Part shown: positions 41,401 through 53,465 of the stretch, one piece after another
Layout: every line of letters starts with the position of its first letter
Position numbering within the stretch: the stretch's first letter is position 1
Source: Dama dama
Taxonomy: Eukaryota; Chordata; Mammalia; Artiodactyla; Cervidae
Assembly: GCF_033118175.1 (NCBI RefSeq)
Contig: NC_083696.1
Span: 39,231,001 to 39,295,000 of the forward strand
Length of the DNA: 64,000 nucleotides
Reading direction: 5' to 3'
The notes under the pieces: generated by a model
The model's database searches: none
What the model saw: only the letters and a program-made list of their open reading frames with translations
What the model was told of the DNA's origin: nothing
Made by a program: the position numbers and the translations under genes

Positions 41401-43467
41401 CTTCAGTTCAGTTCAGTTCAGTTCAGTCTCTCAGTCATGTCTGACTCTTTGCGACCCCATGGACTGCAGCACACCAGGCCTCCCTGTCCATTGCCAACTC
41501 CTGGAGTTTACTCAAACTCATGTCCATTGAGTTGGTGATGCCATCCAACCATCTCATTCTCTGTCATCCCCTTCTCCTCCTGCCTTCAATCTTTCCCAGC
41601 ATCAGGGTCTTTTCCAATGAGTCAGTAATTCACATCAGGTGACCAAAGTATTGGAGTTTCAGCTTTAGCATCAGTCCTTCTAATGAATATTCAGGACTGA
41701 TTTCCTTTAAGGTTGACTGGTTAGATCTCCTTGCTGTCCAAGGGACTCTCAAGAGTCTTCTCCAACACCATAGTTCAAAAGCATCAATTCTTTGGTGCTC
41801 AGTTTTCTTTATAGTCCAACTCTCACATCCATACATGACTAGTGGAAAAACCATAGCTTGACTAGATGGATCTTTGTTGTCAAAGTAATGTCTCTGCTTT
41901 TTAATATGCTGTCTAGGTTGATCATAATTTTTCTTCCAAGGAGCAAATGTCTTTTAATTTCATGGCTGCAGTCACCATCTGCAGTGATTTTGGATCCGAA
42001 GAAAATAAAGTCTGTCACTGTTTCCTCTGTTTCCCCATATATTTACCATGATCATGAATCCAGGCAAAGTGGAAGTGGTCAAACAGGAGATGGCAAGAGT
42101 AAGCATCGACGATTTAGGAATCAGCGAGCTAAAATGGACTGGAATGGGTGAATTTAACTCAGATGATCATTATATCTACTGTTGTAGGCAAGAATCCCTT
42201 CAAAGAAATGGAGTAGCCATCATAGTCAACAAAAGAGTCCAAAATGCAGTACTTGGACGCAATCTCAAAAACAACAGAATGATCTCTGTTCATTTCCAAG
42301 GCAAACCATTCAATATCACAGTAATCCAAGTCTGTGTCCTGACCAGTGATGCTGAAGAAGTTGAATGGTTCTTTGAAGAACTACAAGACCTTCTAGAATT
42401 AACAAATTAACACTCAAAAAAAGATGTCCTTTTCATTACAGCGACTGGAATGCAAAAGTAGGGAGTCAAGAAATGCCTGGAATAACAGGCAAATTTTACC
42501 TTGGAGTACGGAATGAAGCAGGGCAAAGGCTAACAGTGTTTTGCCAAGACAATACACTGGTCAGAGCAAACACCCTCTTCCAACAACACAAGAGAAGACT
42601 CTACACATGGACATCACCAGATGGCCAACACTGAAATCAGATTGATTAAATTCTTTGCAGCCAAAGGTGGAGAAGCTCTATACATTCATCAAAAACAAGA
42701 CCAGGAGCAGACTATGGCTCAGATCATGAACTCCTTATTGCCAAATTCAGACTTAAACTGAAGAAAATAGGGAAAACCACTAGACCATTCAGGTATAACC
42801 TAAATCAAATCCTTTATAACTATACAGTGGAAGTGACAAATAGATTCAAGGGATTAGATCTGATAGACAGAGTGCCTAATGAACTATGGATGGAGGTTTG
42901 TGACTTTGTACAAGAGACAGGGATCAAGACCATCTCCAAGAAAAAGAAATGCAAAAAGTCAAAATGGCTGTCTGAGGAGACCTTACAAATAGCTGTGAAA
43001 AGAAGAGAAGTGAAAAGCAAAGGAGAAAAGGAAAGATATACCCATTTGAATGCAGAGTTCCAAAGAATATCAAGGAGACATAAGAAAGCCTTCCTCAGCA
43101 ATCAATGCAAAGAAATAGAGGAAAACAATAGAATGGGAAAGTCTAGAGATCTCATCATGAAAATTAGAGATACCAACGGAACATTTCATGCAAAGATGGG
43201 CACAATAAAGGACAGAAATGGTATGGACCTAATAGAAGCAGAAGATATTAAGAAGAGGTGGCCAGAATACACAGAAGAACTGTACAAAAAAGACCTTCGT
43301 GACTCAGATTACCACGATGGTGTGATCACCAACCTAGAGCTAGACATTGTGGAATGCGTGTGAAGTCAAGTGGGCCTTAGGAGGCATCACTACGAACAAA
43401 GATAGCAGAGGTGATAGAATTCTAGTTGAGCTATTTTAAGTCATAAAACATGATGCTGTGAATGTAC
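41401..43467 (-). mobile_element. BovB LINE with 5' inversion (twin-priming structure)
   Basis: 41401-42038 is the BovB 3' end in minus orientation, starting with the AACTGAACTGAAC tail complement. 42039-43467 is the upstream endonuclease-to-linker part of BovB in plus orientation, with open stretches such as LGISELKWTGMGEF. The middle RT region is absent. An 8-bp direct repeat TACCTAGA flanks the whole (41393-41400, 43468-43475). One insertion explains both halves. Confidence 0.85.
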
Positions 43468-43475
43468 TACCTAGA

Positions 43476-43680
43476 GTTACACTGTCTAAAGAATAGTCAC
43501 TAGCCACATGTGACTGTTAAGGTTAACATTAATTAAACTAAATACAATTTAGACATTCAGTTCCTCTGTCACAGAAGTCATATTTCAAGTACTCAATAAC
43601 TGTGTTGCTGGTGACTCCTGTGTTGCAGGGTAATGATATAGAAGACATCCATCAAAGCAGAAAGTTTTCTTGGATAGAAT
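43476..43680. mobile_element. Old hAT-type MER repeat (tentative)
   Basis: CACTAGCCACATGTGACTGT...TTTCAAGTACTCAATAACTG resembles an old mammalian DNA-transposon repeat. Subfamily not named. Confidence 0.45.
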
Positions 43681-43954
43681 TACCCAGATTTTCAATACAG
43701 GGAAATTATGAATACACTTTTGGGGGGGGGCTATAATAATTTTGTTTTAGGATACATACATTTTATTGAGGTATTTGATCATCTCTGTTTTATACATCTC
43801 TTGTGGTATGCTCTGGATTTTCTTTTTTCTTATTTATTAATTTATATAAAAGGCTTTCAAGTGGGTCTTTATGTCATTAATTTTTATAACCTCTAATGCT
43901 TGAGAATATTTTTGAATCAAACTCTGATAATTGAATAAAGAGTTCAGTTGTGCA

Positions 43955-44800
43955 TAAAATCATAGTTCTAAGTTCTTTTCCTTCAATATTTTAAAATTGC
44001 TATTGTATTTCCTTCTTGCATCTATTACAGCTGTTGGAAAATATGGTATCAATATAATCTTGGTTGTTTTCTGTGTGATATACATTTCTCTTGGACTCAC
44101 TGGATTTTTTTTTTTCTTTGTTTTAATGTTCCTAAGTTTTCTATAACTAGATAGGGACACAATTTTTTTTTTAATGTTTTGCTTCTCTTCTTCTTTTCAT
44201 TCTCCATGGTTTTTCTCACACCATGCTCTTTTCTCTTTCTTAACTCTGGGAAATTCATTTCCATTATTCAAGTAATTTCCTTATTTCTACTTTTTTGAAT
44301 TTTCTGTCTCTGGGGGATTTCTATTATTTGAATTTTAACATTCCTACTTCTGCCCTCCATAATTTTTGGCTCTTCCTTTTTTTTTTTTCCCACTTATTTT
44401 TATTAGTTGGAGGCTAATTATTTTACAATATTGGCTCTTTCTTTTTAAAAAAAGATATCTTTTGTTACTTTTTAGTTCTTTCTGGAAAAATTCTTTATTG
44501 ATCTCTGCAATTTACTGATTTGTTTCTCTATTCTATCTATGTTATTCAGTATTTCCACCATTAAGTTTACCTATGTTTCATATTTCCCCTGATTCATTTC
44601 TTTATGTTTTCCTGTTCTAGTTTCATATTTGAACTTCTTCCCTCCTGCCTATTATTAATAGTATGTTTATTATTATTTTTGTCCCCTTCTAATATTTCTG
44701 TCTAGGTTGAAATCTGTAGTCCAACATATCATTTACCTTCAGAAATGTTTGCTTTCTTAATGTGTTATTTTGGGGTCAGCTATCTCATTTTTACATGACT
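43955..44800 (-). mobile_element. Possible old L1 upstream segment, with a younger L1 3' end inside
   Basis: T-rich antisense-like text resembling the 5'/ORF1 portion of old mammalian L1. At 44390-44437 sits TTTTTATTAGTTGGAGGCTA, the complement of the ruminant L1 3' terminus. Confidence 0.4.
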
Positions 44801-45824
44801 CTGTTGCTTATTCTACTAAGCAATACATGTAGAAATGGACAGCCTCAGATATTGTCAGCTAGAAAAGCTAGAAAGTGGGAAGCTGATGAGTCTCCCGCAG
44901 GCTGAAAAACCTCAAAGACCAGAAAACAAGTCAATTACTCAACACTCACAGACAGTTCTCAGATCTTCACCTTTTGCACCTAGAGAAATAGCACTAGTAA
45001 GAAAAAGTCGTTAGTTGTTAACTTCCTCTGTCAGTTTAGAGCTGCTGGAGTGAGAAAACAACTTTCAGGGATTAGTCTCATTTCCTCTGAATTCTTACTG
45101 CTCATGGTTTCTCTTTTGCCCTGATTTTATCCCTGAGTCTGCCAGGACTTATCCCAGCTGTGGTAGGTATAGTAGACAACACTGCGTAGTCAAGGCAAAG
45201 CTAGCAAACAGCCAGAGGAGCATGATACATCCTGTTCCTCTCTTATTTACCCTCTCACAGACTTGCCCAAGCTGCCTCCTGATCCAAGCCAAAACCACAC
45301 ACAGAAAACTAAAAACAAGCCCACAGTCACTCCCACATTATCCAGGGAAGTCTTCCAGTTGTCTTAAGTTCTTCTTGTACTAAAGAAATAGTCAGCTGGG
45401 CCACATCAGCTCTTTGCTCTAAATCCCTGGATGATTTTTAAATATAAGCAAGATAGGCATATTTTCTTTCCTCCCTAAATTTGCTTAGAATTAGATCATT
45501 CTGTTGAATGAGTCCCTCAAAACCCCTTTCTAGTTATAAAACCGATTCGTATTAGTATCACGTCTTTTTTCCTATTTGCTTCTCTATTGAGTGTTTCAAG
45601 AAAAAAGCAGAAGCCCAAACCAAACAGCTCATGTATCTTTAGTTGTGGGACCCACACATTGCTAATGGAGGTATTATTTGAGGTCACTTGAGCCACTACA
45701 TGTGGAAGATTTACCATCTCAAGAGAAATTAGAAGACTCAAATGTGAGTTTGATTATGGCATTATCTTCAGTTACAACAAAATAAAAGGTGCCTGGATGA
45801 GTTCAAAAGACCATGTCTGGCAAA
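44801..45824. other. Unassigned intergenic DNA
   Basis: No gene, splice-bounded exon or clear repeat recognised. Confidence 0.45.
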
Positions 45825-45944
45825 TAAGCATATGAAAATACTCAACATCATACATATATCATTAGGATTTGCAAATTTAACCAACAATAAGATACCACAG
45901 TTTTTGAATGTTGAGTTTTAAGCCAGCTTTTTCACTCTCTTCTA

Positions 45945-46402
45945 GACTGTCTAGTCCAAGCTATGGTTTTTCCAGTAGTCATGTATGGATGTATGAGTTG
46001 GACAATAAATAAAGCTGAGCACTGTAGAAGTGATGCTATTGAACTATGGTGTTGAAGACTCTTGAGAGTCCCTTGGACTGCAAGGAAATCCAACCAGTCC
46101 ATCCTAAAGGAAATCAGTCCTGAATATTCATTGGAAGGACTGATGCTGAAGCTGAAGCTCCAATACTTTGGCCACTTGATGCAAAGAACTGACTCACTGG
46201 AAAAGACCTTGATGCTGGGAAAGATGGAAGGCAAAAGGGAAAGGGGCGGCAGAGGGTGAGATGGTTGAACAGCATCATCAACTTGATGGACATGAGTTTG
46301 AGCAAGCTCTGGGTGTTGGTGATGGGCAGGGAAGCCTGGCGTGCTGCAGTCCATGGGGTCACAACAATTCAGACACGACTGAGTGACTGAAATGAACTGA
46401 AA
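45945..46402 (+). mobile_element. BovB LINE 3' end
   Basis: CTAGTCCAAGCTATGGTTTT to GACACGACTGAGTGACTGAA, inserted in an older L1. Confidence 0.92.
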
Positions 46403-46969
46403 ATATCACTACACACCTATTAGAATGGCCAAAATCCAGAGCACTGACAGCATCAAATGCTGGGGAGGATGTAAAGCAATAGGAGCTCTCATTATATGCT
46501 AGTGGGAAAGCAAAATGTTTCAACCACTTTGGAAGACAGTTTAGCATAACCATACAGTCCAGCAATCACACTCCTTGGTATTTAGCCAAATGAATGAAAA
46601 CTTAAGGTTGTGAAAATACCTGGATATGAACAATTACGCAGCTTTCTCATAACTGCCATAAATTGGAAGTAACTAAGATATCCTTTAGTAGTTGAATGGA
46701 TAAATAAATAGCAGTATATCTAGAAATGGAATTTTATTCAACAGTAAAAATAAATGAACTACTGAGAATGAAAAGACATGGAAGAAGCAAATGCATATGG
46801 CCACGTTACAGAAGCCAATACGAGAAAAGTTACAAGCCTTTTGATTTCAACTGTATGACTTTCTGGAAAAAAGAAAACTTTGGAGACAATAAAAGGATCA
46901 ATGGTTTCCAGGGGCTAGGGTGTGGGAGGAAAGAACCTGCAGAAAAAAGAGGCAAGTACCTTACAAATG

Positions 46970-47202
46970 CTTCCCAGGTGGCTCAGTGGTCAAGAATCTG
47001 CCTGCCAATGCAGGAGATGCAGGTTTGATCCCTGGCTCAGTTTGATCCCTGGGTCAGGAAGATTGCTTGAAGAAGGAAATGGCAACCCAGCAACCCACTC
47101 CAGTATTCTTGCCTGGGAAGTCCCATGGAAAGAGGAGCCTGGGGGCTACAGTCCATGGGGTTCCAAAAGAGTCGGACATGACTTAGAGACTAAACAATAA
47201 CA
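46970..47202 (+). mobile_element. Bov-tA SINE with small internal duplications
   Basis: TTTGATCCCTGG occurs twice and CAACCCA occurs twice within an otherwise standard Bov-tA. Confidence 0.9.
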
Positions 47203-47611
47203 ACCATACAAATACTTTGTCTAGTACTCTAATGGTGGATATATGGCATCATTGTGTGTTTGTCCAATCCCTAGAACACATAACACTAAAAATGGACCCT
47301 AATGCAAATTAAGGATTTTGAACTGTCATGATATGTCAATGTGGTTTCATCTACTATGACAAATGTACAACTCCAATGGGGAATGTTGATAATGGGGGAG
47401 GTTGTGCATGTGAGGGGCAGGGGGTATATGGGAAATCTCTGTACCTTCCACTCGATTTTACTATGAATCTAAAACTGCTCTAGAAAATAAAATCTTTGTC
47501 TCTTCTCTTCAGTCATGGGAATGAACCAAAATAAAATGAGTGAACCGTGAGTGTTTGCTACAGCTAATCAGATCATCCCAATTGCTTTGGTTTCTGCTAT
47601 AGTTGCATGTA

Positions 47612-47800
47612 GGCGTCCCTGGCTGTTTAGTGGTAAAGAATCTGCCTGCAATGTAGGAGTTAGATTCCTGGGTCAGGAAGATTCCCTGGAGGATGGCATG
47701 ACAGCCCACTGCAGTATCCTTGTCTGGAGAAACCCATGAAGAGAGAAGTCTGGTGGGCTGCAGTTCATAGGTTCACAGACTGAAGTAACCCAGCACACAT
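47612..47800 (+). mobile_element. Bov-tA SINE
   Basis: GTCCCTGGCTGTTTAGTGGT head, GCAATGTAGGAGTTAGATTC, truncated core, CACAGACTGAAGTAACCCAG end. Confidence 0.85.
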
Positions 47801-47957
47801 GCACACATGCATAGTTGCATATATTTTGTTGCTTATACTTGATATCCTTATACAAACTTCTTATTCAGCAATTAGCAAGATAAATACAAGCATCTCAGAT
47901 ACAAATATTGCTTGTTCTTGATTCTTTACAAGTTGTTTCTGTGAATTTTTATAGTCC

Positions 47958-48170
47958 ATGCTGTGTACTCAGTAGCATCAGTCATGTCCGACTCTTTGTG
48001 GCCCGATGGATTGCAGCCCACCAAGATCCTCTGTCCATGGGCTTCTCCAGGCAAGACTACTGAAGTAGGCTGTCATGCCCTTCTTCAGGGGATCTTCCCT
48101 ACCCAGGGATCCAAACTGCATCTCCTGCATTGCAAGTGGATTCTTGACTGCTGAGCTGCCAGGGAAGCAT
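47958..48170 (-). mobile_element. Bov-tA SINE
   Basis: GTCATGTCCGACTCTTTGTG, core complement, and GAGCTGCCAGGGAAGC end. Confidence 0.9.
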
Positions 48171-48287
48171 TTTTATGGCACTAGCCTATTTATTCTGCAG
48201 ATTCATCCCTCCCACACCCTTAGCCAAGCAGGAAGAATTGTGTTCCTTCTGAATCACTGATTTTTATTATTTGGTTGGCTGGTTTGT

Positions 48288-48708
48288 TTTCCCAGTAGTC
48301 ATGTATGGATGTGAGAATTGGACCATAAAGAAGGCTAAGTGCCAAAGAATTAATGCTTTTGAACTGTGGTGCTGGAGAAGACTCTTGAGAGTCCCTTTGA
48401 CTGCAAGGAGATACAACCAGTCCATCCTGAAGGAAATCAATCCTGAATATTCATTGGAAGGACTGATGCTGAAGCTGATGCCCCAGTACTTTGGCCCCCT
48501 GTTGAGAAGGGTGACTCATTAGAAAAGACCCTGATACTGGGAAAGATTAAAGACAGGAAGAGAAGGGGACAACAGAGGACAAGATGGCTGTGGCATCACC
48601 GACCTGATGGACATGAGTTTGAACTAGCTCTGGAAGTTGGTGATGGACAGGGAAGCCTGGCATGCTGCAGTCCATGCAGTCACAAAGGACTGAGCAACTG
48701 AACTGAAC
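48288..48708 (+). mobile_element. BovB LINE 3' end
   Basis: TTTTCCCAGTAGTCATGTAT to GACTGAGCAACTGAACTGAA. Confidence 0.92.
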
Positions 48709-48974
48709 TTAGCTGGCTGGCTTTGTTCTGTTTATGTAATTTTATTATCCTTGTTGATAGTACATTAATTTTACTTTATGGATGCTATAAATCTCCTATC
48801 AATCTTGTTTACTTCTCTTGTTTGTTTGCTTTTCTGTTTTGGAAGAGAACTTGGAGCACATACTTATCAACCATGTAGGCTGTTATGTTTTATATTTCAC
48901 TGGTCTCATCTTACCCATGGCTTTATGGTTTCTGGAACATTCTTCCTTTTTTTCCCTTGGTGAGATTTTTATTT

Positions 48975-49255
48975 TTTTTTAACTTTTTATTTTGTATTGA
49001 GATATAGCCAAGTAACACACAATGTTGTGAGAGTTTCAGGTAAACAGAGAAAGGACTCAGCCATATATACTCATGTATCCAGTCTCCCCCAAAATCCCCT
49101 CCCACCCAGACCACCACTTAACATTGAACAGAGTTCCCTGTGCTATACAGTAGGTCCTTTTTGGTCACCCATTCTAAATATAGCAGTGTGTCCATGTCCA
49201 TCCCCAAATCCCTAACTATCCCTTCCCTCCATCCTTTCCCTGGGCAACCATTGAA
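48975..49255 (-). mobile_element. Old L1 3'-UTR fragment
   Basis: TTGAGATATAGCCAAGTAAC, GAGTTCCCTGTGCTATACAG, CCTTTCCCTGGGCAACCATT: antisense L1 3' UTR. Confidence 0.78.
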
Positions 49256-50079
49256 ATATCTTGTTTGGCTTTCTAATTCTCTTGTTCCTTTTATGCTTTT
49301 TGAAACCTGCTCAATTTGTGTGTGCAATATATATAAATATATAAAAAGATTCAAAAATAAGTAAATAAAATGCTTTATTTCAGTCTAACCTTGATAAAGT
49401 TGCTGAACCACGACTTTTTACATGCTATCGTTGAATTTCATTATCTTCCTAGAATGTCCCTTTCTTTTTATTTCCTTTATAGGCCTGACACACCTATTAT
49501 TTTAAGGTTTAAATGGCAGCTTCCTGAGAAACTTCTCATTCTCTTCTTTGACAAATATTTCCCATGAGCTCCCTTATACTGTTATTTTAGCAAAGATTGT
49601 ATTTCCACATTTATTTATGTCATTTTTTAGAATGAGGCTGTGAGCCCTGGGACAGCATGGAAAGAGGTCAATCTTTCTATCCTCAAGGTCAACATAATAT
49701 AAATAAACTGGCATTTTTCTAAATGTTTTAATTAAAGAACAAAAAACACAGGTAAGTGTAAGTTGCATAATGCATAAATCTAGAATCTGGACAGAAGACT
49801 TCTGTTAAGGACTTGTTGAGTATATAACATTTTCCAGACCCTTTGCTAATCACTAGTGGCCAGAATGGAGAGAAAAAGTAAAAGGTTATTTTCAGAAGTA
49901 GTGGACAGCCAAGAGACATAAGATTTGACTTCAACATCAGATAAATTTTCACTAGTAATATTGTAGAAAAGAAATGATAGCTGGAGATAAAATGAAATTT
50001 CCATACTTAGTACTGTAACATTAAATGTGATTTCCTAGGCAAGATAGTTTTGCTATAGACAGTTCGTGTAGAAGGAACT
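49256..50079. other. Unassigned intergenic DNA
   Basis: AT-rich with short chance frames only. Confidence 0.45.
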
Positions 50080-50460
50080 AAAATCTTAGAGTCAGAAGAG
50101 TTGGGTTTGAGTCCCGATTTCAACACTTCTTAGCTTAGTAATCTAGAGAAAAATAATCTATTCTCATTTTATCTTTGTTTTCTCATCTGTAAAATGCATG
50201 CTTGCATGCTTAGTTGCTTAGTTATGTCTGATTCTTTGTGACCCCATGGGCTATAGTCCACCAGGCTCTTCTGTCCATGGGATTCTCCAGGCAAGAATAC
50301 TGGAATGGGTTGCCATTTCCTTCTCCAGAGATTATTCATGACCCAGGGGTTGAACCCAGGTCTCCTGCATTGTAGGCAGATTCTTCACCATCTGAGCTAC
50401 CAGGGAAGCCCCAATGAAGACAATGTTAGAAGAATTAAATGAAGACATCTGTGCACACAT
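50080..50460 (+). mobile_element. MIR SINE interrupted by Bov-tA
   Basis: GTTGGGTTTGAGTCCCGATT...TTTGTTTTCTCATCTGTAAA is MIR-like up to 50194. Right of the Bov-tA, AGAATTAAATGAAGACATC may continue it. Confidence 0.65.
50195..50412 (-). mobile_element. Bov-tA SINE
   Basis: GTGACCCCATGGGCTATAGT, core complement, and GAGCTACCAGGGAAGCCCC end. Confidence 0.93.
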
Positions 50461-51247
50461 ATATACACAGACTTGTATAAATCATATTGCATTCTACAAC
50501 TGTAGATTTTTACACTACCTTATGGTATTCTAACCTTTAAAAAAAAATCGTCAAATTTACAGTAAGTTTTAATTTTGCTTTTTTATAAACGTTTTATGCA
50601 TTCAGTGCTTGTTGATTTCCCCCAACTATCATTTCAGGGTCATTTCACATGGCAGCCCCGAAACTAGGACAGTGTTCAGTTTAACCCAGAAGTTTTGGCT
50701 GAGATTTAGATGTACTGGAAGAAGAGGAATATGAATGAGGATATGAAGCGAATTCTAAAAGCACTTCATAGGCAGAATAAGCACAGAGAAAAATAGAGTC
50801 TTACTGATGAAATATCTACAAATAATAAGTAACTCGGCCCCACTTCCTTCTCAAAAACATGTGAAACAGTAGCCTGTACAGAGAGGGCCACACCTTTGAC
50901 AAAGCCAAGAATGCAATTATCTTATGGGTAGATCCTTGACATATGGACATTATCTGCCCTTCTACACAATGGACATTTCTCTTCTTTTCTCTTTTTCTTT
51001 TTATGTCTTCATAGAAAAACACATGTCCCAAAAAAAAAAAAAGAACAAAAACACATGTCTTAGAAAATCCTATTTAGATATTGGCAATTTATGAATTGTT
51101 CATTGCATTTCGTAGGTGTGGAAATTTAAAATTCCCACAGAGTTCAAGTAATTTACTAAGTCTAAAAGCTTAGTTAATCGTAGAACCAGGGGAACTGTCT
51201 CTGCTTTTATCCCTGTGTGTTGTATATTTCCCCCACATAGCATTTTT
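50461..51247. other. Unassigned intergenic DNA
   Basis: No gene seen. A possible very old MIR trace lies near 51080-51190. Confidence 0.45.
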
Positions 51248-51625
51248 GTTGTTATTGTTATTCAGTCACTAAGTTGCATCCTCTTTTTGTGACCCCATGG
51301 ACTGCAGCATGCCAGGCTTCCCTGTCCTTCACCATCTCCTGGAGTTTGCTCAAACTCATGTTCATTGAACTGGTGATGCCATCCAACCATCTCATCCTCT
51401 GTTGTCCCCTTCTCCCTCTGCCTTCAATCTTTCCCAGCATCAGGGTCTTTTCCAATGAGTTGGTTCTTTGCATCAGGTGGCCAAAGTATTGGAGTTTCAG
51501 CATCAGCCCTTCCAATGAATATTCAGGGTTGATTTTATTTAGGATTTACTGAGTCTGATCTCCTTGCTGTCCAAGGGACTCTCAAGAGTCCATACCAGCA
51601 CCACAATTCAAAAGCATAAATTCGT
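51248..51625 (-). mobile_element. BovB LINE 3' end
   Basis: Reverse complement of the BovB end, CTTTCCCAGCATCAGGGTCT and CAAGGGACTCTCAAGAGTCC. Internal small deletions. Confidence 0.92.
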
Positions 51626-51960
51626 TTTTTAAAAACTTTTCCTGGTTCTTTTCTGTACATTTTCATTCAATTTTCTCTTGACTTTCTCCAGTTCCCCATC
51701 TGACACTTCAACTTTCCACTAGATCTGCTCAGCCTGCTATTGGAAAATAGGACCAAAGGAATGTCTGCCTAGAACTGACTCCTGGGGACACCATTCCAGT
51801 TATAGTTACAACGAGTCCCCAGAGACACACAAATCACAGTGAGCTACTTCACAGTAGTTGAGTTTACAAAGCCAGACTGGTGACGGCACTTTGACTTAGA
51901 CGGGAAAATGTTATGAGCTGAGTCGTAACACTTGGCTTGTGACTCAGGGTCCTTGTCTAT
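51626..51960. other. Unassigned intergenic DNA
   Basis: Nothing recognised. Confidence 0.45.
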
Positions 51961-52172
51961 GAAAGTGTTAGTCACTCAGTCATGTCTGACTCTTTGCAAT
52001 CCCATGGACTGTAGCCCTCCTGCCAGGCTCCTCTTATCATAGAATTCTCCAGGCAAGAATACTGGAGTGGGCGGCCATTCCCTTCTCTGGAGATCTTCTC
52101 AACCCAGGGATCGAACCCAGGTTTCCTATATTGCAGGCAGATTCTTTAACATCTCAGCCACCAGGGAAGCCC
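51961..52172 (-). mobile_element. Bov-tA SINE
   Basis: GTCATGTCTGACTCTTTGCA, core complement, and AGCCACCAGGGAAGCCCC. Confidence 0.93.
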
Positions 52173-52647
52173 CTTCTCTATGAGAAATGCAACAATTTTT
52201 TGCAGTCGAGGGGCTGAGAGCCCATTCCTCAGAAGTTACTAGGATGGCCAGATGGAGACAATTATCTATAGTCAGATTATCATCATCCTGTTTTTAATTT
52301 AGACAAACTCACGGGCTTTCTTTATTTCCCCATTAGGGTTGTACAATAAGGATTTCGACACTAAGTTCACATGAATGCTTGGTAAGGCTAAGAAAACAAC
52401 CTGAGTTGTGGTTCTTACTAAGAAAAGACTAGCAAGAACTTTGCTTTAAAACAAGGTTCTCAAATACTAAGACTAAAGTGAGTAAAATTATCACTTAAAA
52501 GCACACTCACCAAGAAGCAAAATGTAAAAAGCATGACTGGGTTAGGAAATGAGAAAGTCTGAACACAATGATAGTGTGCATGAGGATGTGGACACCCAGA
52601 GTTTGTCTCCAGTGGTTTTAAACAGAAAATATATTTAAATGATATTA
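52173..52647. other. Unassigned intergenic DNA
   Basis: No gene or clear repeat seen. Confidence 0.45.
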
Positions 52648-52683
52648 GGGGACTTCCCTGGCAGTGCAGTGGTTAAGACTTCA
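52648..52683 (+). mobile_element. CHR-type SINE head, truncated
   Basis: GGGGACTTCCCTGGCAGTGC...GGTTAAGACTTC, abruptly followed by L1 text. Confidence 0.65.
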
Positions 52684-53465
52684 CTGATCATCAGGGAAAT
52701 GCAAATCAAAATCACAATGAAATATCACCTCATACCTGTTAGGAGGGCTAGTATTGAAAAGGCCGGAGACAATGTGAGTTGGCAGGGGTGTGGAGAAAAG
52801 GGAAACTGCACTGCTACTGGGACTGTAAATTGGGATGCCACTATGGAAAACAGTACAAAGATTTCTCAGAGAAATTAAAAATGGAACTACCATATGTTTC
52901 AGCACTTCCATCTCTGGATATTTATATAAAAGAAGTGAAATCAGGATTCAAAGATTTATCCACAATCCCTTGTTCATTGCAGCATGCTTCATAAAACCCA
53001 AAATGTGAAACAATGCAAATGCCCATCAATAAATGAATGAATTTTTTAAAATAAGGTATATACATACAATGGAATATTACTTAATCTTTAAAAAGGAAGG
53101 AAATCCTGTCATAGGCAATAGCATGGGTGAATTTGGAGGAAATTATGCTAAATAAAATAAATGAATCACAGAAGGACAAATATTGCATGATTCCATCTAT
53201 ATGAGGTATAGAAAATAGGCAAACTTATGGAAGGAAAGCACAAAATTGTGGTTGCCAGGGACTAGGGGTGGATGGGGAATGGGGAATTGCTAATCAATAG
53301 GTATAAAATTTCCATTTTGATAGATGAATAAAAATAGAGAGCTGCTATATAATATTATATTAATAGATAACTATTTTATTGTACATTTAAATATCTGTCA
53401 AGAGGACAGATGTTATGTCAAATGTTCTTACCACAATACATTTTAAAAATTTTATTTAAAAAAAA
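52684..53465 (+). mobile_element. Old L1 3' portion
   Basis: CATCAGGGAAATGCAAATCA, ATACAATGGAATATTACTTA, GTGGTTGCCAGGGACTAGGG, ending in an A tract at 53458-53468. The later L1 inserted in or beside this A tract. Confidence 0.88.

Larger units (their letters stand above)
45825..47500 (+). mobile_element. Old L1 3' portion, interrupted by BovB and Bov-tA
   Basis: L1 ORF2 end text before 45905 and from 46403 (GCTGGGGAGGATGTAAAGCA, CAGCAATCACACTCCTTGGT), then 3' UTR (GGTTTCCAGGGGCTAGGGTG), resuming at 47203-47495. Insertions are at 45945-46402 and 46970-47202. Confidence 0.85.

Noticed and set aside
42039..43467. Endonuclease-like open frames as a separate BovB insertion
   Set aside because: Target-site duplication and inverted adjacency fit a single twin-primed insertion better.
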